64,000 nucleotides of DNA from Prunella strophiata (Eukaryota > Chordata > Aves > Passeriformes > Prunellidae), in assembly GCA_036583965.1 (NCBI GenBank), contig JAZBQD010000014.1:38302990-38366989 (forward strand), given 5' to 3'. Both the position numbers and the translations under genes were made by a program. The notes under the pieces were generated by a model. That model had not been told where the DNA came from. It was given only the letters and a program-made list of their open reading frames with translations, and made no database searches. Positions 36,567-48,580 of this stretch are shown here, one piece after another. Numbering within the stretch: position 1 is the stretch's first letter; the number at the start of each line of letters is the position of its first letter.

Positions 36567-37199
36567 TGGCAGTTAAGCAGTCTTGCCATAAATACATGTG
36601 GTGTTTGTACATACACATGCACATATATACACACATCTGCAGTAAGAGCCACATGTACAAACATCACAGTACACTAAGCATATTTCTAAAAGAAATTTAA
36701 CAAAGCTGCAAAATTCCCATCCCAGCTATTTCTGTGCTTTTTAGCAAGGCTGAGGTGGCTCCATCCCACCCTCACTCTGCCTCTAGCCCTGTTGCTGCCA
36801 GCTCACTTGCTGGGTGCTGATTTTAGAGCTGGCTTTCATGGTGGCACTAATCCCTCAACACGGTGTCATCTGGGTGGAATGTAACTTGGAAGGAACTCAA
36901 GGAAAGTAAGCACTGGAGGGAGTAATTTCTTTCCCTGCAAGTTGGGGTGGTGGGTGAGTGAGCTGGTTTTGGGAAGCACCATGACCCAGAGATGTGGAGA
37001 GGAGAAGGAGGTGGTTGTGGGGGCAGAGAGGAGGAATGCACTATTCAGTTTGGGTTCTGTACTGAGGAGGGAGTGGGTGCCTTCTATGTTCCTTTATAAC
37101 ATGAGGAGTTTGAGGTGTTGCATATCCTGGAAGGGTGTCAAGATCTGTAATGGGAACTCAGTTATCTTAAGGTTTGTCCCATTTGAATTACACCAGTCA
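36567..37199. other. intergenic
   Basis: Unique sequence ahead of the largest CR1 copy. No gene is recognised. A CA-rich stretch lies around 36608-36640. Confidence 0.4.
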
Positions 37200-38155
37200 T
37201 TGAATGGCCCAGTCCTGTTTGACACCTTTATTAATGATCTAGACATGGGGATTGAGTGTACCTTCAGTAAATTTGTGGATGACACTAGGTCTGGTAGGAG
37301 TGTTGATCTGCTGGAGGGTAGGAAGGTTCTGCAGAGAGACCGAGGACAGACTCCATCAATGGGCTGGGGATGACTCCATGAGGCTCAATAAGGCCAAGTG
37401 CCAGATCCTGCCCTTGGGTCACAACAGCCACCTGTAGCACTACAGGCTGGGGGAAGAACGGCTTGAGAGCTGTTAAACACAGAGGGACTTGGGAGTGCTG
37501 GCTGACAGCTGGCTCAACTACGAGCCAACAGTGTGCTTGGTGGCCAAGAAGGCCAATGGCCTCTTGGCCTGGATCAAGAATAGTGTGGCCAGCAAGACTA
37601 GGGCAGTGTACTGAACACTGGTGAGGCCACCCCTCAAGTGCTGGGTTCATTCTGGGCAGCTCAGTTTGAAAAGGACAATGAGGTTCCAGAGCATGTCCAG
37701 CAAAGGGCAGCAATGCTCGTGAAAGGGCTGGGAAATGTGTCTTGTGAGGAATGGGGAATGGCTGATGGAGCTGGGGTTGCTCAGCCTCAGGAACAGGATC
37801 CTCAGAGGGACCTCATCTCTCTCTACAGCTCCCTGAAAGGAGATGGGGGTTGGTCTCTTCTGCCATGTCTGCAGTGAGAGGACCAGAGGAAATGGCCTTA
37901 AGCTGTGATAGGGGAGATTCAGATTAGACACCAGGAAAAATTTTCACTGTCTGAGTGGTTAGGCATTGGAATAGGCTGCCCAGGGAGGCAGAGGGCAGCC
38001 TATTCCAATGAAACCCTGAAGGTATTTCAAGGGGTGTCTGGATCAGGCTCTGGGTGATGGTTTAGTGGTTTAGGAGTTACAGTGGCAGTGCTGGGTGGAT
38101 TGTTTGCCCTGGTGATCTTAAGGGTCTCTTCCAACCTTGATGTTTCTATGATTCT
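37200..38155 (+). mobile_element. CR1 LINE, 956-bp copy with intact 3' end
   Basis: This is the longest CR1 copy here. It begins in the last part of the polymerase gene (GGCCCAGTCCTGTTTGACAC, TTTATTAATGATCTAGACAT) and runs through GGCCAAGTGCCAGATCCTGC, GGCCAAGAAGGCCAATGGCC, GAGGCCACCCCTCAAGTGCT and GAGGAAATGGCCTTAAGCTG. It ends in TTTCTATGATTCT at 38143-38155. Stops and frameshifts make it inactive. Where other copies read GGTGGTGGAGTCACCATCC, it has a reverse-complement copy of its own bases: 37964-37981 and 37993-38010 form a perfect 18-bp inverted repeat. Long open frames on the - strand (37285-37713 and 37647-37931) are antisense noise. Confidence 0.96.
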
Positions 38156-41100
38156 ACACATCCAGAAACTCTGTGCAACAAAGCCACAACTCCAGAGTTG
38201 CCATCTTTACACCTCTGCAAAACGGTATTCTTTTGTGACAAATAAAATGTCTATTTGAGCTCCTAAAAATACATGAAAATTTAAAAATCACAGTCTAGGT
38301 AAATGCATCTAGTAGGGATTAAAAAGAAAACTAGAACATGCAGAGATACAGAAACTCATACAAGTGCAGACACCTTTAGGTTTGTTAATAGACCTTAAAA
38401 ATGGAGAGGACAGTAAAACAAGTGATGCATGAGTATCACTGGGAAGGTAATTGATTACAAACTATAGTTTATTTAATATGACCAAAGACAACTATTCTCA
38501 TCAGGTTATTCAGACATTATAATGGTTTTACACCTTCCAAAACCTGCTGATTACAAACACAGCTCACCCTCCATTTCCTTCAGTAGAAAGACACACAGGA
38601 AAGTGTCTTTTGTGTCTGTGATTAGAATTAAACTTCCAGAAATGAGTAAGCAGTTACTTTTGATCTAATACCAGCACATATTTTGTGGCAGTCTTATCTC
38701 ACTAAGGAGATTCTTATCTTGAAGCGGCATTTGGATTTCACCTTAAAAGAGCTTTACTCTTAAGCTTTATTAGTGTACTGCAGACTTACAGAAAAGTTTC
38801 TCATTCCATCCACATATAAAGTGGGGTTTCAAATTGCATTTGCTATGGTAGATAAGAGATTTGACATTCTTGCTTCTAGTGGCAGGATCTCTGTTTAGTA
38901 AGTATGGGAAGGGAAAATACAACTAGTGCTAAGACTCACTGGTTTGATGGAGGGTACAGTTATAAAAGAGTGACCCTAGGGGAGGAACTCATCAAGTCTT
39001 CTAAATTTAATGATTCAGAATTAAGTGATATGTGAAGGCATTTAGAGAAAATGATGAATATGAGGCAGTAAACAACAACCTTAAATTTTCAGAGAAGATG
39101 TCTGATGTGTTTGAAAGAGTCTTACCATTTCTTCTTGCTCTTATTTGGGTGGGCCTGACCATGAACAAAAAGAAGTAGACCTTTTAATTATTTATTTATT
39201 TTTTTAAATCTCCCTGATACTTCAAAGATTTCAGGAGGGGGATGGAAAGGGAGAAGACCTGAAGAGGGTCTTACTCTCTGGGGGAGCAAGTCTTATCACC
39301 ACAAAACAAATTCTCTGACATTCATCATCTCATTGAACATCCTTCAAAGAGCTAATACTCAAACTTTGATAAAATTGGACCAGAACGCCATGATGGAGCT
39401 TAAATGCCAAAGGAAGGTTAATTCATAAGAATTGCCTCATAAAGTCACATCAGACTAGCATGAGAATGATGAGTTAAGCCTGGATGCTTTACCCATAGCC
39501 ACATGCTTACAAATATTATATACCCTTAAGACCCCATTATTTTTTATAAGATATGTTTAGGACATCCTGGTAAAAATTGGTGTTGTTTTCTCCAAAGCAC
39601 TTAAAATTGCTATAATTTCAAGTTTACTATTACATAAAATGCAAAAAAAAAAGTCAGTTATTTCGAAATGTCTGCCAAGTAGGGAATATTTCTTCTCATT
39701 GTGTGACAACATGTCCCATCAATAGCTCACTTTTCCCAGCATATCTTTCCTGTGCCAGTGTTAAGTGATGTGAGATTCTGGGCATACAAATGCTACTTGC
39801 AGCTTACTAACTTTTGAAAAAAAAATTACTTTATCAACTCTGACTTCAAAAATCAGTGCTGAGATGTGGTAGAAAGCTGTATAAGAGCTCAGAGAACATG
39901 TTGCTTAGCATCCAGCCAATCCATTTAGTTGATCAGAACCGTTGTGTTTTGAGAACAAGATTGCTCCAAAAATAAATAATAAAAAATCAAGACTCTGCAG
40001 ACAAGCAGAACTTCTCCCATCCCAACCGTAGCAAGTTGTTGAGTCAATGTCCACAGGTAAATCAATCCAGGGACCAGTAATTTTTCTAAAAAATGCACTG
40101 GCCAAATATTCACAAAAGATTCCAGTGTCTGCCACAGCTGTGCCAACACACATGCTTTTCATCCTTTCTAACTACTCAAGAATGAAAATCGCTGGGGGAA
40201 AACATCTAAGTGATGGTAACAACCCTTTGGGCTGTGTGCCCAGTTGTTGTTCATATGCTTACCCAGTTATCCACATTTATTTTTCCCAAATTGATGCCTT
40301 GCCTGCATTATGTGGCCCTGTTGCCTACAAAGCCTGAAATGATCTGTGTTTGAAACAAGGGTCCTGTGACTTAGAAAAAGAAACAGTGCAGCTATTATGA
40401 AATCTGGCCTTCCTCTGGTAATCAGTGCAGCAACAAGGAGGGCTGACCAGTACTTAACAGTCAACTGGTGTTGCTTTAACAGATTCAGAAACATCCCAAT
40501 GTCCTTCATACTCTTCCTCAGAGCCAAGACTCACTTTTCATGTCACTGCTTAGAGGGAAACACCTCATGAAGAGCCTCATTTAGTACACCTCTTAATAAA
40601 GACCACCACAACACCCTGTTGCTGCTTAAAACTTCTAATCATTACCAGCATGGCAGCAGGTGTAGAGCCATTGTTAATTAATTAATTAACCTGACCCACA
40701 CTGGTAATGGTCAAAAGATGCTGGGTTTTCATTTTAGGGTTGTGTCTTGTGACCAGTAATAGCTAGATCCCACTGGTGGAAGTCACTTGCATGTGTTACA
40801 TGTGTTCCTAAAGGACGCTAAAGGTGTAAGCTAAAGCTGTACATAAGCATAAATTTAAACTTGAGTTTAATAATATAAAGATCTATATAAGATCTATATA
40901 AGATCTAAATCACCACTTTCTTTCACCATCTCCAGTAGGTATGAAAGGAGAATTTACCCATGAAGAATGAAACCATACTCAAATGCTACCTACTTTATAG
41001 AGACATTCCTTTTCTTGATGTGAGTGACACATAAATAACACATTCTGGTTAAACTGCAGTATTAAACCATCTGCATTTTCAGCCATTGCTACTTTTAAGG

Positions 41101-42397
41101 AAATAAAATACACATGTTTAAGTGGCTTTGTCTATTTTATTACTTTGAGACTCAGACTCAGACCACAGAAATGATTGGTTTATAGTGTTTTTTTTTTTAA
41201 ACAATGTAATTTCTTAGTAACCACTTTTCAAATGTTGAAGCACAACCCACGTTTAATTAAACTAGGTCAAGTATTATTTTTTTAGAAACAAATAACCACA
41301 CTTCACCAAACCATGTCCTGTGTAGGTACAGTATCTCTCTCTTCCGTCTAAGGGTTTTATCCTCCAAATGACCTTATCTGAATATTTTCAGATTAAAAAT
41401 ACATAGCAATAGCAAACACTTGTATACCCAATACATGGGATCTCTGCAACTTCAATTTAGGAAATGGGTGCCTGTGTGTGCAAAGGGGTAACAACTTTAA
41501 AAAAAAATTTATTGCAATGCCTTCACCTCTCAGCATTTCTGGGTGTTTTGTTGTTTGTTTCCTTTTTGAAAACTAATCTCTTGATGTAAGTTTTAAAATT
41601 ATGTCATACCCCTTTATCTAAAGTGGTACAGATGTGTTTCATTCAATTTGCTCTATAAGATTTTTATCCAAAATGCTTCTTTCATAACTTTCAGGCACTT
41701 TAGACAGAGTTTCTGTGCTCTGATGTGGAGTAGAGCAACACAGCTGTTGTGGTGGCACCTGCACTCTAATTCAGTCTTTGAGAAAGATGTGGCTTGACCT
41801 GATTATCACTTGGAAATTAGGGCTGTGTCTTTCAGGTAGCCCTCAGTGATGAGTGGGAATCAGTGAAGAGACATTTCCCAGGGTCTCATGAGGAGCTCAA
41901 AAGCAGGGAGGACACCACAAGCCACATTTTGTGTTTCAAGATCATTGGAGCTCTAGCTGAATCCAACAAAAAATGGTCTAGTTCTCAGGCAGGAAGAAAG
42001 ACAAAGTTTCATTTTGGAATTCAGATGAAAGTCATCTTTTTGCTACAGTTGTCACCTTATCATTTGAGACAGAATCCTGGTCTTAACAGTACTTCATAAA
42101 AAATGGAAAACCACTGATGGAAGAAGTCCACATTTAGGTCATGCTCTTCATCTCATGTTTCTGTGAACAGCATGGTATCACCACTAGTGAGAGTACTTGT
42201 GTAAATTAGGTGACTATTCAAGCAAAAGAAGTAGGTGCACACCTGGATGATTATTAGTGAATTCAAAAGAAAAGACAAAATTCAAAAGAACAGCATATCA
42301 GTTTAACTTTTAGTCAATCCTATAATTCAATCAACTGCCAGCCTGCCAAGACTGAATGCTCAGTAATACAACTGGAGAACTTTCCTTGCCAGAGAAA
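38156..42397. other. intergenic
   Basis: AT-rich unique DNA. 40673-40690 is an 18-bp TTAA-type palindrome. 40879-40906 holds three AGATCT hexamers in an 11-bp tandem repeat. No gene, CR1 tail or RNA is recognised. Confidence 0.4.
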
Positions 42398-42490
42398 TGT
42401 GGTGGTTTGACCCCAGCTGGATGCCAAGTGCAAAGCCATTCCATCATGTCCCTACTCAACTGGAGAGTGCAGAAAAGATATAACAAAAGG
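42398..42490 (+). mobile_element. LTR fragment of a bird endogenous retrovirus
   Basis: TGTGGTGGTTTGACCCCAGC followed by TGGATGCCAAGTGC, then AAAGCCATTCCATCATGTCCC, a CTCAACTGGA stretch, and AGATATAACAAAAGGTTC. This matches in order the opening of a common bird LTR that starts TGTGGTGGGTTGACCCTGGC and continues with GCTGGATGCCA. Only about 90 bases are left. The CR1 copy at 42505 follows at once, so the LTR was truncated or interrupted there. No retroviral gene is visible. Confidence 0.6.
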
Positions 42491-42504
42491 TTCCATAAGC
42501 TAAG

Positions 42505-42918
42505 AATCATAGAATCATCAAGGTTGGAAGAGACCATTCAGATCATCAGGGCCAACAATCCACCAAGCACTGCCACTGTAACCCCTAAACCACTAAACCA
42601 TCACCCAGAGCCTGATCCAGACACCCCCCAAACACCTTCAGGGGTGGTGAGCCCACCACCTCCCTGGGCAGCCTGTTCTAATCCCTGACCACTCAGACAG
42701 TGAAAATTTATTTTCTGGTATCTAATCTGAATCTCCCCTGTCACAGCTTAAGGCCATTTCCTCTGGTCCTCTCACTGCAGACATGGCAGAAGAGACCAAC
42801 CCCCACCTCCTTTCAGGGAGCTGTAGGGAGAGATGAGGTCCCTCTGGGGCTCCTGCTCCTGAGGCTGAGCAACCCCAGCTCCATCAGCCATTCCTCACAA
42901 GACATGTTTTCTACACCT
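42505..42918 (-). mobile_element. CR1 LINE 3' fragment (about 410 bp)
   Basis: It starts with AGAATCATAGAATCATCAAG (the reverse complement of the CR1 tail) and GTTGGAAGAGACCATTCAGA. AACCACTAAACCATCACCCA, CACCACCTCCCTGGGCAGCC and AGGCCATTTCCTCTGGTCCT follow. The element is on the - strand, 5'-truncated near 42918. It belongs to the same subgroup as the 37200-38155 copy, sharing the CACCCAGAGCCTGATCCAGA block. Its snap-back region is normal, which makes it a useful control for that copy. Confidence 0.95.
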
Positions 42919-44162
42919 GCCCAAAGGCTGAGACATCTGTAATCACCAGTCATTGTCAGAGATGGGTTTCTAAACAGGGAAAGGATCATCAGCTCTGTGG
43001 CATCAGGATGTTCCTGTAGTATACAGATATCATATATCTGGCTGCTCTGCCTGTGAGGGCTGGTCAGACATTTTGGTTGTGCTGCCTTAGAAGAGTTTTC
43101 CAAATCCCATGGCATTGTTTGGAGACAGCCCTGCTCTATGCAGCATCTGTCCTCCAGTGCTGCTGAAAGTGCATGAGGCCATGATTCATCATACAAGCAG
43201 TGATGGCCTTCCACAGCATAGATGAGTTTATGCTGAATCCACATTGAATCTGCAATGAAATGACAATGTTCAACATTGTAGAGAAACTCATTGTAGTGAT
43301 TCATCCTATCCTACAGCAGATATCTAAGAGGGGAAATTTATACTATGTTATGGATACTTAACTAATAATTGTACAGGAATCTAAAGACCTAAGAGTAGAT
43401 GCATGACTGGACAAAAAACAGCTGCAATGAAAAAGAACAGATTCTACCACTGAAGATTGAAACTTATATATTCAAAGGCTGTAAAGCAAGATAAGCCACT
43501 GGTCTGTCTCTCTTGACTTTCTTCTGTGTAAGAAAGGCTTTATATGTCCTATTTTTCCCCCAAGTTTCTTACTAATCTTTATAGAGTCACTTCTCAATTT
43601 CACTCTGAAAATCTAAGCAGATTTTGTGTTCTGATTCTCTCCCTCAAAGATGTTCGCTTGATATTTTGAGTATTTGTCACGATTGTTTTCACCTTACCAA
43701 TACCAAAATTGCAGTCACCATATTAATTCTTATCAACTCCTCATCTGGAAGAAAAACCACTTCCTTTCATTTTCTTACTAATTTGTTATTTAGAAAATCT
43801 GAGAACCATCATTTGATTTTCTTTTCATATTACCACACTAGAAATTTATGCTGAACTTTCACTCTGAGGACTTGGTTGGCTTTAGTTATCCCTTTCCAAC
43901 AATCAGTCATTTTTCTGTAGATTTGAATTCCTTAATTTAGATGTAAAACTTTACACTGACTGTATTAAAATATATCTGTCTTAAATAGGCCTCCATTATT
44001 AAAACCAGCTCTACTCATGGCTGCCTGGATTGTTTAGTCTAAATACTAGCCTGGGCATAGGACTGGGCTTTTTCATCTCCTTTAAAAGAAAATTCCTTGT
44101 GGACAATCATATTTTAAGTCAATTCCCTTTCCACTCAGTGAGATTTACTAGCATATTATTGA
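42919..44162. other. intergenic
   Basis: A 163-codon open frame on the - strand (42813-43304) overlaps the CR1 copy for its last quarter. The remainder has no family features. Around 43930-44010, ACTTTACACTGACTGTATTA weakly resembles the ancient L3/CR1 relic seen at 53350, but too little remains to call it. Confidence 0.35.
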
Positions 44163-44186
44163 GCTATTTAAAAATTTTTAAATAGC
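44163..44186. repeat. 24-bp perfect palindrome
   Basis: The 12 bases GCTATTTAAAAA (44163-44174) are exactly mirrored by TTTTTAAATAGC (44175-44186). The palindrome is AT-rich with no spacer, so it may extrude as a cruciform. No function is assigned. Confidence 0.85.
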
Positions 44187-44757
44187 AAGTGATACTAAGT
44201 AAAAAACTTTGGTTTGCTTAATAGGATCTATTCTCCATAAACTGACAGGAATTAATCACATTCTCATTTTTAAGGCTATGTTTGTTGCCTCCCTTATGGG
44301 CTTTTCAATTATTTTGCTGAGGAAGAGTTACCAGCCACTACCTCATATGTCCATCTCTGCTTTTTTTCAGTATTAGCAAAATATTGACACTTTACCCCTG
44401 TCCAATTGTAATTCACTAGAGTATTACAATATTTCTCAAAAAATTTTGTCAGTGGCACAGAGGTTTGTTCAGACAACTGCTCCCATGGGTATTTATGGTC
44501 TGGAAAATGCTTCATCATATTCGTATAGTCAAGTGCACCATCTCTTACCTACTGAAATATGTCAGAAATATTTGCTGAGATTTTCCTTCTCATTCTAATT
44601 TCTAAACACTTTACTATTCCATCAACTACATTGCCTGATTTCATATTAATACTTATCTCTTTTTCATGCTATAGATGTCTCTCCAGATTCCCTTATTCTC
44701 TAAATTTTACTAGTTTTAGTTTTTATTGGCTGCTACCTTCTTTCCTTTCTCTGTTTG

Positions 44758-44761
<4 letters not shown>

Positions 44762-44795
<34 letters not shown>
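44762..44795. repeat. (AT)17 microsatellite
   Basis: 34 bases of uninterrupted AT alternation. Dinucleotide AT arrays of this kind are cruciform-prone and length-variable. Confidence 0.95.
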
Positions 44796-44800
<5 letters not shown>

Positions 44801-45012
44801 ATGCTTCTTAGAGAAGCATTATTCAATGCTGAGCCTGTAAATACCTAAAAGTGTTTTGAGATATGATTTAGATGTGAATGGCATTATCAGGAATGTCACT
44901 TCTAAAGCAGAGTGCAGTAAAAGCTGCTTTAGCCCAGTGGAAGCCATGAGGGGCTTTTAGCTGGGAACACTGCAGCATGCAGTGACACAGGCTGCTGTTC
45001 CCCAAAGGAGGA

Positions 45013-45061
45013 CAGAAGCTGGCAGCACTGCTATCCCTCAGCCAGAAGCTGGCAGCACTGC
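45013..45061. repeat. 30-bp tandem duplication
   Basis: CAGAAGCTGGCAGCACTGC occurs at 45013-45031 and 45043-45061, giving a period of 30 bp. Confidence 0.85.
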
Positions 45062-45127
45062 AAGGCCCCTTTTAAGTCTTGATGCTAAACCACACTGTAT
45101 TAGATAAAGTAAGAGAACAGCCTCTGA

Positions 45128-45155
45128 ATGGATGGATATATATGGATGGATATAT
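45128..45155. repeat. 14-bp tandem repeat, ATGGATGGATATAT x2
   Basis: Two exact copies with a partial third. The first nearby bases (CCTCTGA, 45121) recur just after the array (45166), so the array may sit inside a slightly larger duplication. Confidence 0.8.
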
Positions 45156-48100
45156 ATGAGTTGGCCTCTGAGATTTCACTTATACAACCTTCTTCAGCAG
45201 AGACACTGTCTTTCTTAGGAAAGCCTTTAGATCTGCTCTTGGGTTTGTATTTCTGTTTTCGTGTGGATAAACATACAGGGAATTGGTGTATTTATTGCAA
45301 GTCTACGGATTTTTCATGCTGGACTAAGCACATCTCTTGGCACTGTACCTCTCCTGTTTCACAGACAAATACAGAAAAGCTCCAAAATACAAGATCAGAG
45401 GGCTCTAATTGAATCCTGCACAGCTGCAGGCTCTCAGGTCCCAGAGGTGTTGGCAGTGGCACTGGGTGCATGCCTTGTGATGGTGCCCTCTGTGTGAGAA
45501 ATAGCGGCAACTTTTCACAGTAGCTCCCATATAGAGCATTGAGTTCTTGAGTGTAGAAGTTTGTTGCTGCTAAGCAAATACAGGTATCTGTCTGTAAAGG
45601 GTTAGTATCAGGGTTGTTTGACCTTTAAGCAGATGCTGGCAAAGTTACTCTGCAGTTTTCTGTAGTTCTCTGTAGTTTCTCTGTAGTTACTTGAAAACCT
45701 GCTCTTCTCTCCCCAAAAACACTGCATGTATTTCCTCACACAAGGAGATGTGACTTCTGAGCAGACACCACTCAGATGGCTCACAAGTCACCTGAAACAT
45801 AAAGAGATATTGTAGACAAAAGAGGATGTCTGTCTCTGGGAAAATCTAACTCACGTTGCACATTTCAAATTTACCTAGTTAAGAAAGTGCTCAAAGGGAC
45901 AGAGGTGCAAAATTGAATTTTGATGTAACACAATTAATTGTATTACACCATCTCAAATTCTTTGTTACCATGATAAATCAACTGATGTGAGTGGTTGTTC
46001 TGCCAGTGATATGATACATGAGCAAAATAAATGATGGTTCACAGGTAACATCACTGTCTGCCTGGGGGGGTGACCAGTAGCTCCTGTGCCACCCAGATTC
46101 CTTCAGTTCTAGTGTACAGCAAACTTTACAAGGCACAGCTTGCTATTGCATGCTAAGACTTTTCTGCCTTTTTTTTTTTTCTTTAGCACTGACAGCAGAA
46201 CTTCTGGAATTTTTGAAAGAAAGGGATTAGCCTCCTATGAAACATGGATTCTGTTTCTTGTTAATATGCACTGCCCTCTTGTGACAAAATATATTTTTGG
46301 TGTTCTCTCGATGATCTGTTCTTTTTTTCAATTTTGTATATTCCTGCATTTTTTTTTTTTTTTTTTTTTTAAGGTTTGGGTTCCTCTTCTAGTCCTAGAG
46401 CTTTCTTTGAGGCTTTTTTCCTGTGGCAGAAATAATTTATCTTAACATTAGAAGGATGAAAGGAAAACAACACAAACTTGATTGAAATATTCTTAGCCAA
46501 TATTTCACTCTTTCATTTAATTTAACTACACTCTTTAATTTAATTTAACTGCACAATTAATATCTTCCCAGGTTACTTACTGAACATACAAGAATCAGAC
46601 AGATGTGTAGGCTGCAAATGCTGTAGCAAAAAATGTAGCCTGGAAAGGATGAGGAAAATGCATAGCAGTTCATTGCAAAGGCAGTCTTGGAAGAAAGAGG
46701 TCCAGCGTGCAGAGGTGCTCTTAATTGCATGATCACCATCCTAACAACCTGAAGAAATGGCAAGGGAGAGCTACTTACTGCTTCAAACCTGATCTCAAAA
46801 ACTAAAGAGAGGAAAAGGTCACTTCCCAAAGCTAAGCAGGCAGGCAAAGCCACCTACTTGAATATGGTGGATGAAAAGCCATCACTGCCTGGGAAGGGAG
46901 GGAGGAGGCAAAACCCTTCAGAAGCAGGAGAAAAGGCAGCATGACACCCCTGGAGCTGAGGGGATGGCACAGAGGAAAGCCCAAAGAGACACCTTTCAGT
47001 TAAGTGCTGGTTGGAAAAAGTTGCCTTCTCCTGTGTTTTGGACAGTGCACATCAAAGATACCCAACCACAATCCTCTTGTCCTCTGTATGGAAACAAAGC
47101 ACAGGCACTGTGAATGATTCCTCCCTGCTTACTGTGCTGTCTCAGACACCCAGGTATAAATGAATTTGTAGTATTAGCTACCAGATCAGTGGGAAATCTT
47201 CCTACGCAGCTCCACAGAAGAATGGAAAAAAATAGTATGTGGTACTGTGATTAAAGACACTGTGTGTGATGTGCTGAGGAGAGAAGGGACAGGCTTTGAG
47301 AGCACAGAGCTGACAGAAAACCAAAACCCTGGCCTTTTCTAATATCTGATTGATGGACTTCACAACCTTTAAGTATTTCTGGGATTCCTTTAATGCAAAA
47401 ACTACTTTTACATGAGAACTCTCCCTAAGCAGATTCAAGCCACAAGCTCAATTTTCATTCTGTACTGCAAATCACAAGACAACAGAACTTGCCAAAGAAA
47501 ACCCGATTCTTTACTTTACAATGGCAAAGCAGAGAATATTTTTCCTGAACTTATTTTCATATGAACAAGTAATGTTAATCAAAACATCTAAGAACACAGA
47601 TCCCAAGGCAAGCATCACACCCAGGAAAATAATAGCTGAACTGTAACAGTAATTCTCTGAGGGGAAGTATCGGGTTATCACAAATGGAGATCCAGCTGGC
47701 TGCCATCAAGAATAAGCAAAGAATGCTGTGAAAATCTCCATGTCTCCATGTGCTTAGCTGATTAGTTTAACCCAACTTCTCCAAAGCCAGGTGAACGTTA
47801 CTGTCCAGTTCATGCCCTTAGATGCTGAAGGGCTCAAAATACATTGGTCAGTGTCAAGGAGTGTGGAAAGAAGCAGCAACCTTAAGCATTTCAGTGCTGT
47901 CTATCCCTGATGTGTTCCAGCAATCAGCCTGCTGGGCTATGGGCTGGGAAGGGGAGCATGAACTTCTGGGAAATTGGCTGTGCACAAACACTGCACCTTG
48001 ATTCCAGCACCACCTGGAGACAGCTGACCACACTGTCAGTATTTTTCTCATCAGGTTTTCTTTACATTGAGGCATTTGCTCCTGCCTCTTTTTCTTCATT

Positions 48101-48289
48101 TCTTGGACAAGATACTCTCAAGGTATTTGCAGGACTCACTGTTTGGAAACTCCTTATCACAAGTGCTGTGAAAAATGTGGAAGAGACCTACACAGCAAGG
48201 ACCTGAGCATATCATACCCCCTAGTATGCCTGTTTCCATCCCTCCTAACAGCTGTTACCTATGGGCTTGTTCAGGACAAGAACATTCTA
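45156..48289. other. intergenic
   Basis: AT-rich unique DNA. It contains a run of 22 T at 46349-46370 and a smaller T-run near 46170. 45655-45692 holds a degenerate TCTGTAGTT tandem. No gene or CR1 copy is recognised. Confidence 0.4.
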
Positions 48290-48580
48290 ACTGTGCTGAG
48301 GAATGTACATAAGATGAGCCTGGGGAGATGTGTTATGTGCTTGGCCCCTTGAATCTCTGACATTTTGAGACTCGATGTCCTTGTAAATGTGCACAGGGAT
48401 CTAGGTTAATGACATAAGGTGGGAAGAACTAAAGAACATAAGAGAAAGAGGCAGCCAACACCCCTTGAGCTATAAAGACCTAACAGTGAGCAAATGACAA
48501 ATGCTGTGCAGTTTCACTCCAATAAAACATTCAAGAAATACTTGAACTGCGTGTGAACTTCGTACTTTTGAATCTGTAGA
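48290..48580 (+). mobile_element. possible solo LTR
   Basis: TATAAA at 48471-48476 (GAGCTATAAAGACC) is followed 50 bp later by AATAAA at 48521-48526 (CTCCAATAAAACATTC), then CTTGAACTGCGTGTGAACTT. A TATA box, a short R region and a poly(A) signal in that order are typical of an LTR. The ends are guesses and no target-site duplication was found. It could instead be a chance pairing. Confidence 0.3.

Noticed and set aside
37285..37931. 142- and 94-codon open frames on the - strand
   Set aside because: Antisense to the 37200-38155 CR1 copy.
31140..38155. The 31140-31625 and 37200-38155 CR1 pieces as one element split by an insertion
   Set aside because: They overlap by roughly 80-100 bases of the element at the junction, so they are more simply two insertions.
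42813..43304. 163-codon open frame on the - strand, the longest in the window
   Set aside because: Its last part is the CR1 copy at 42505-42918. The rest has no recognisable domain, acceptor or donor support.
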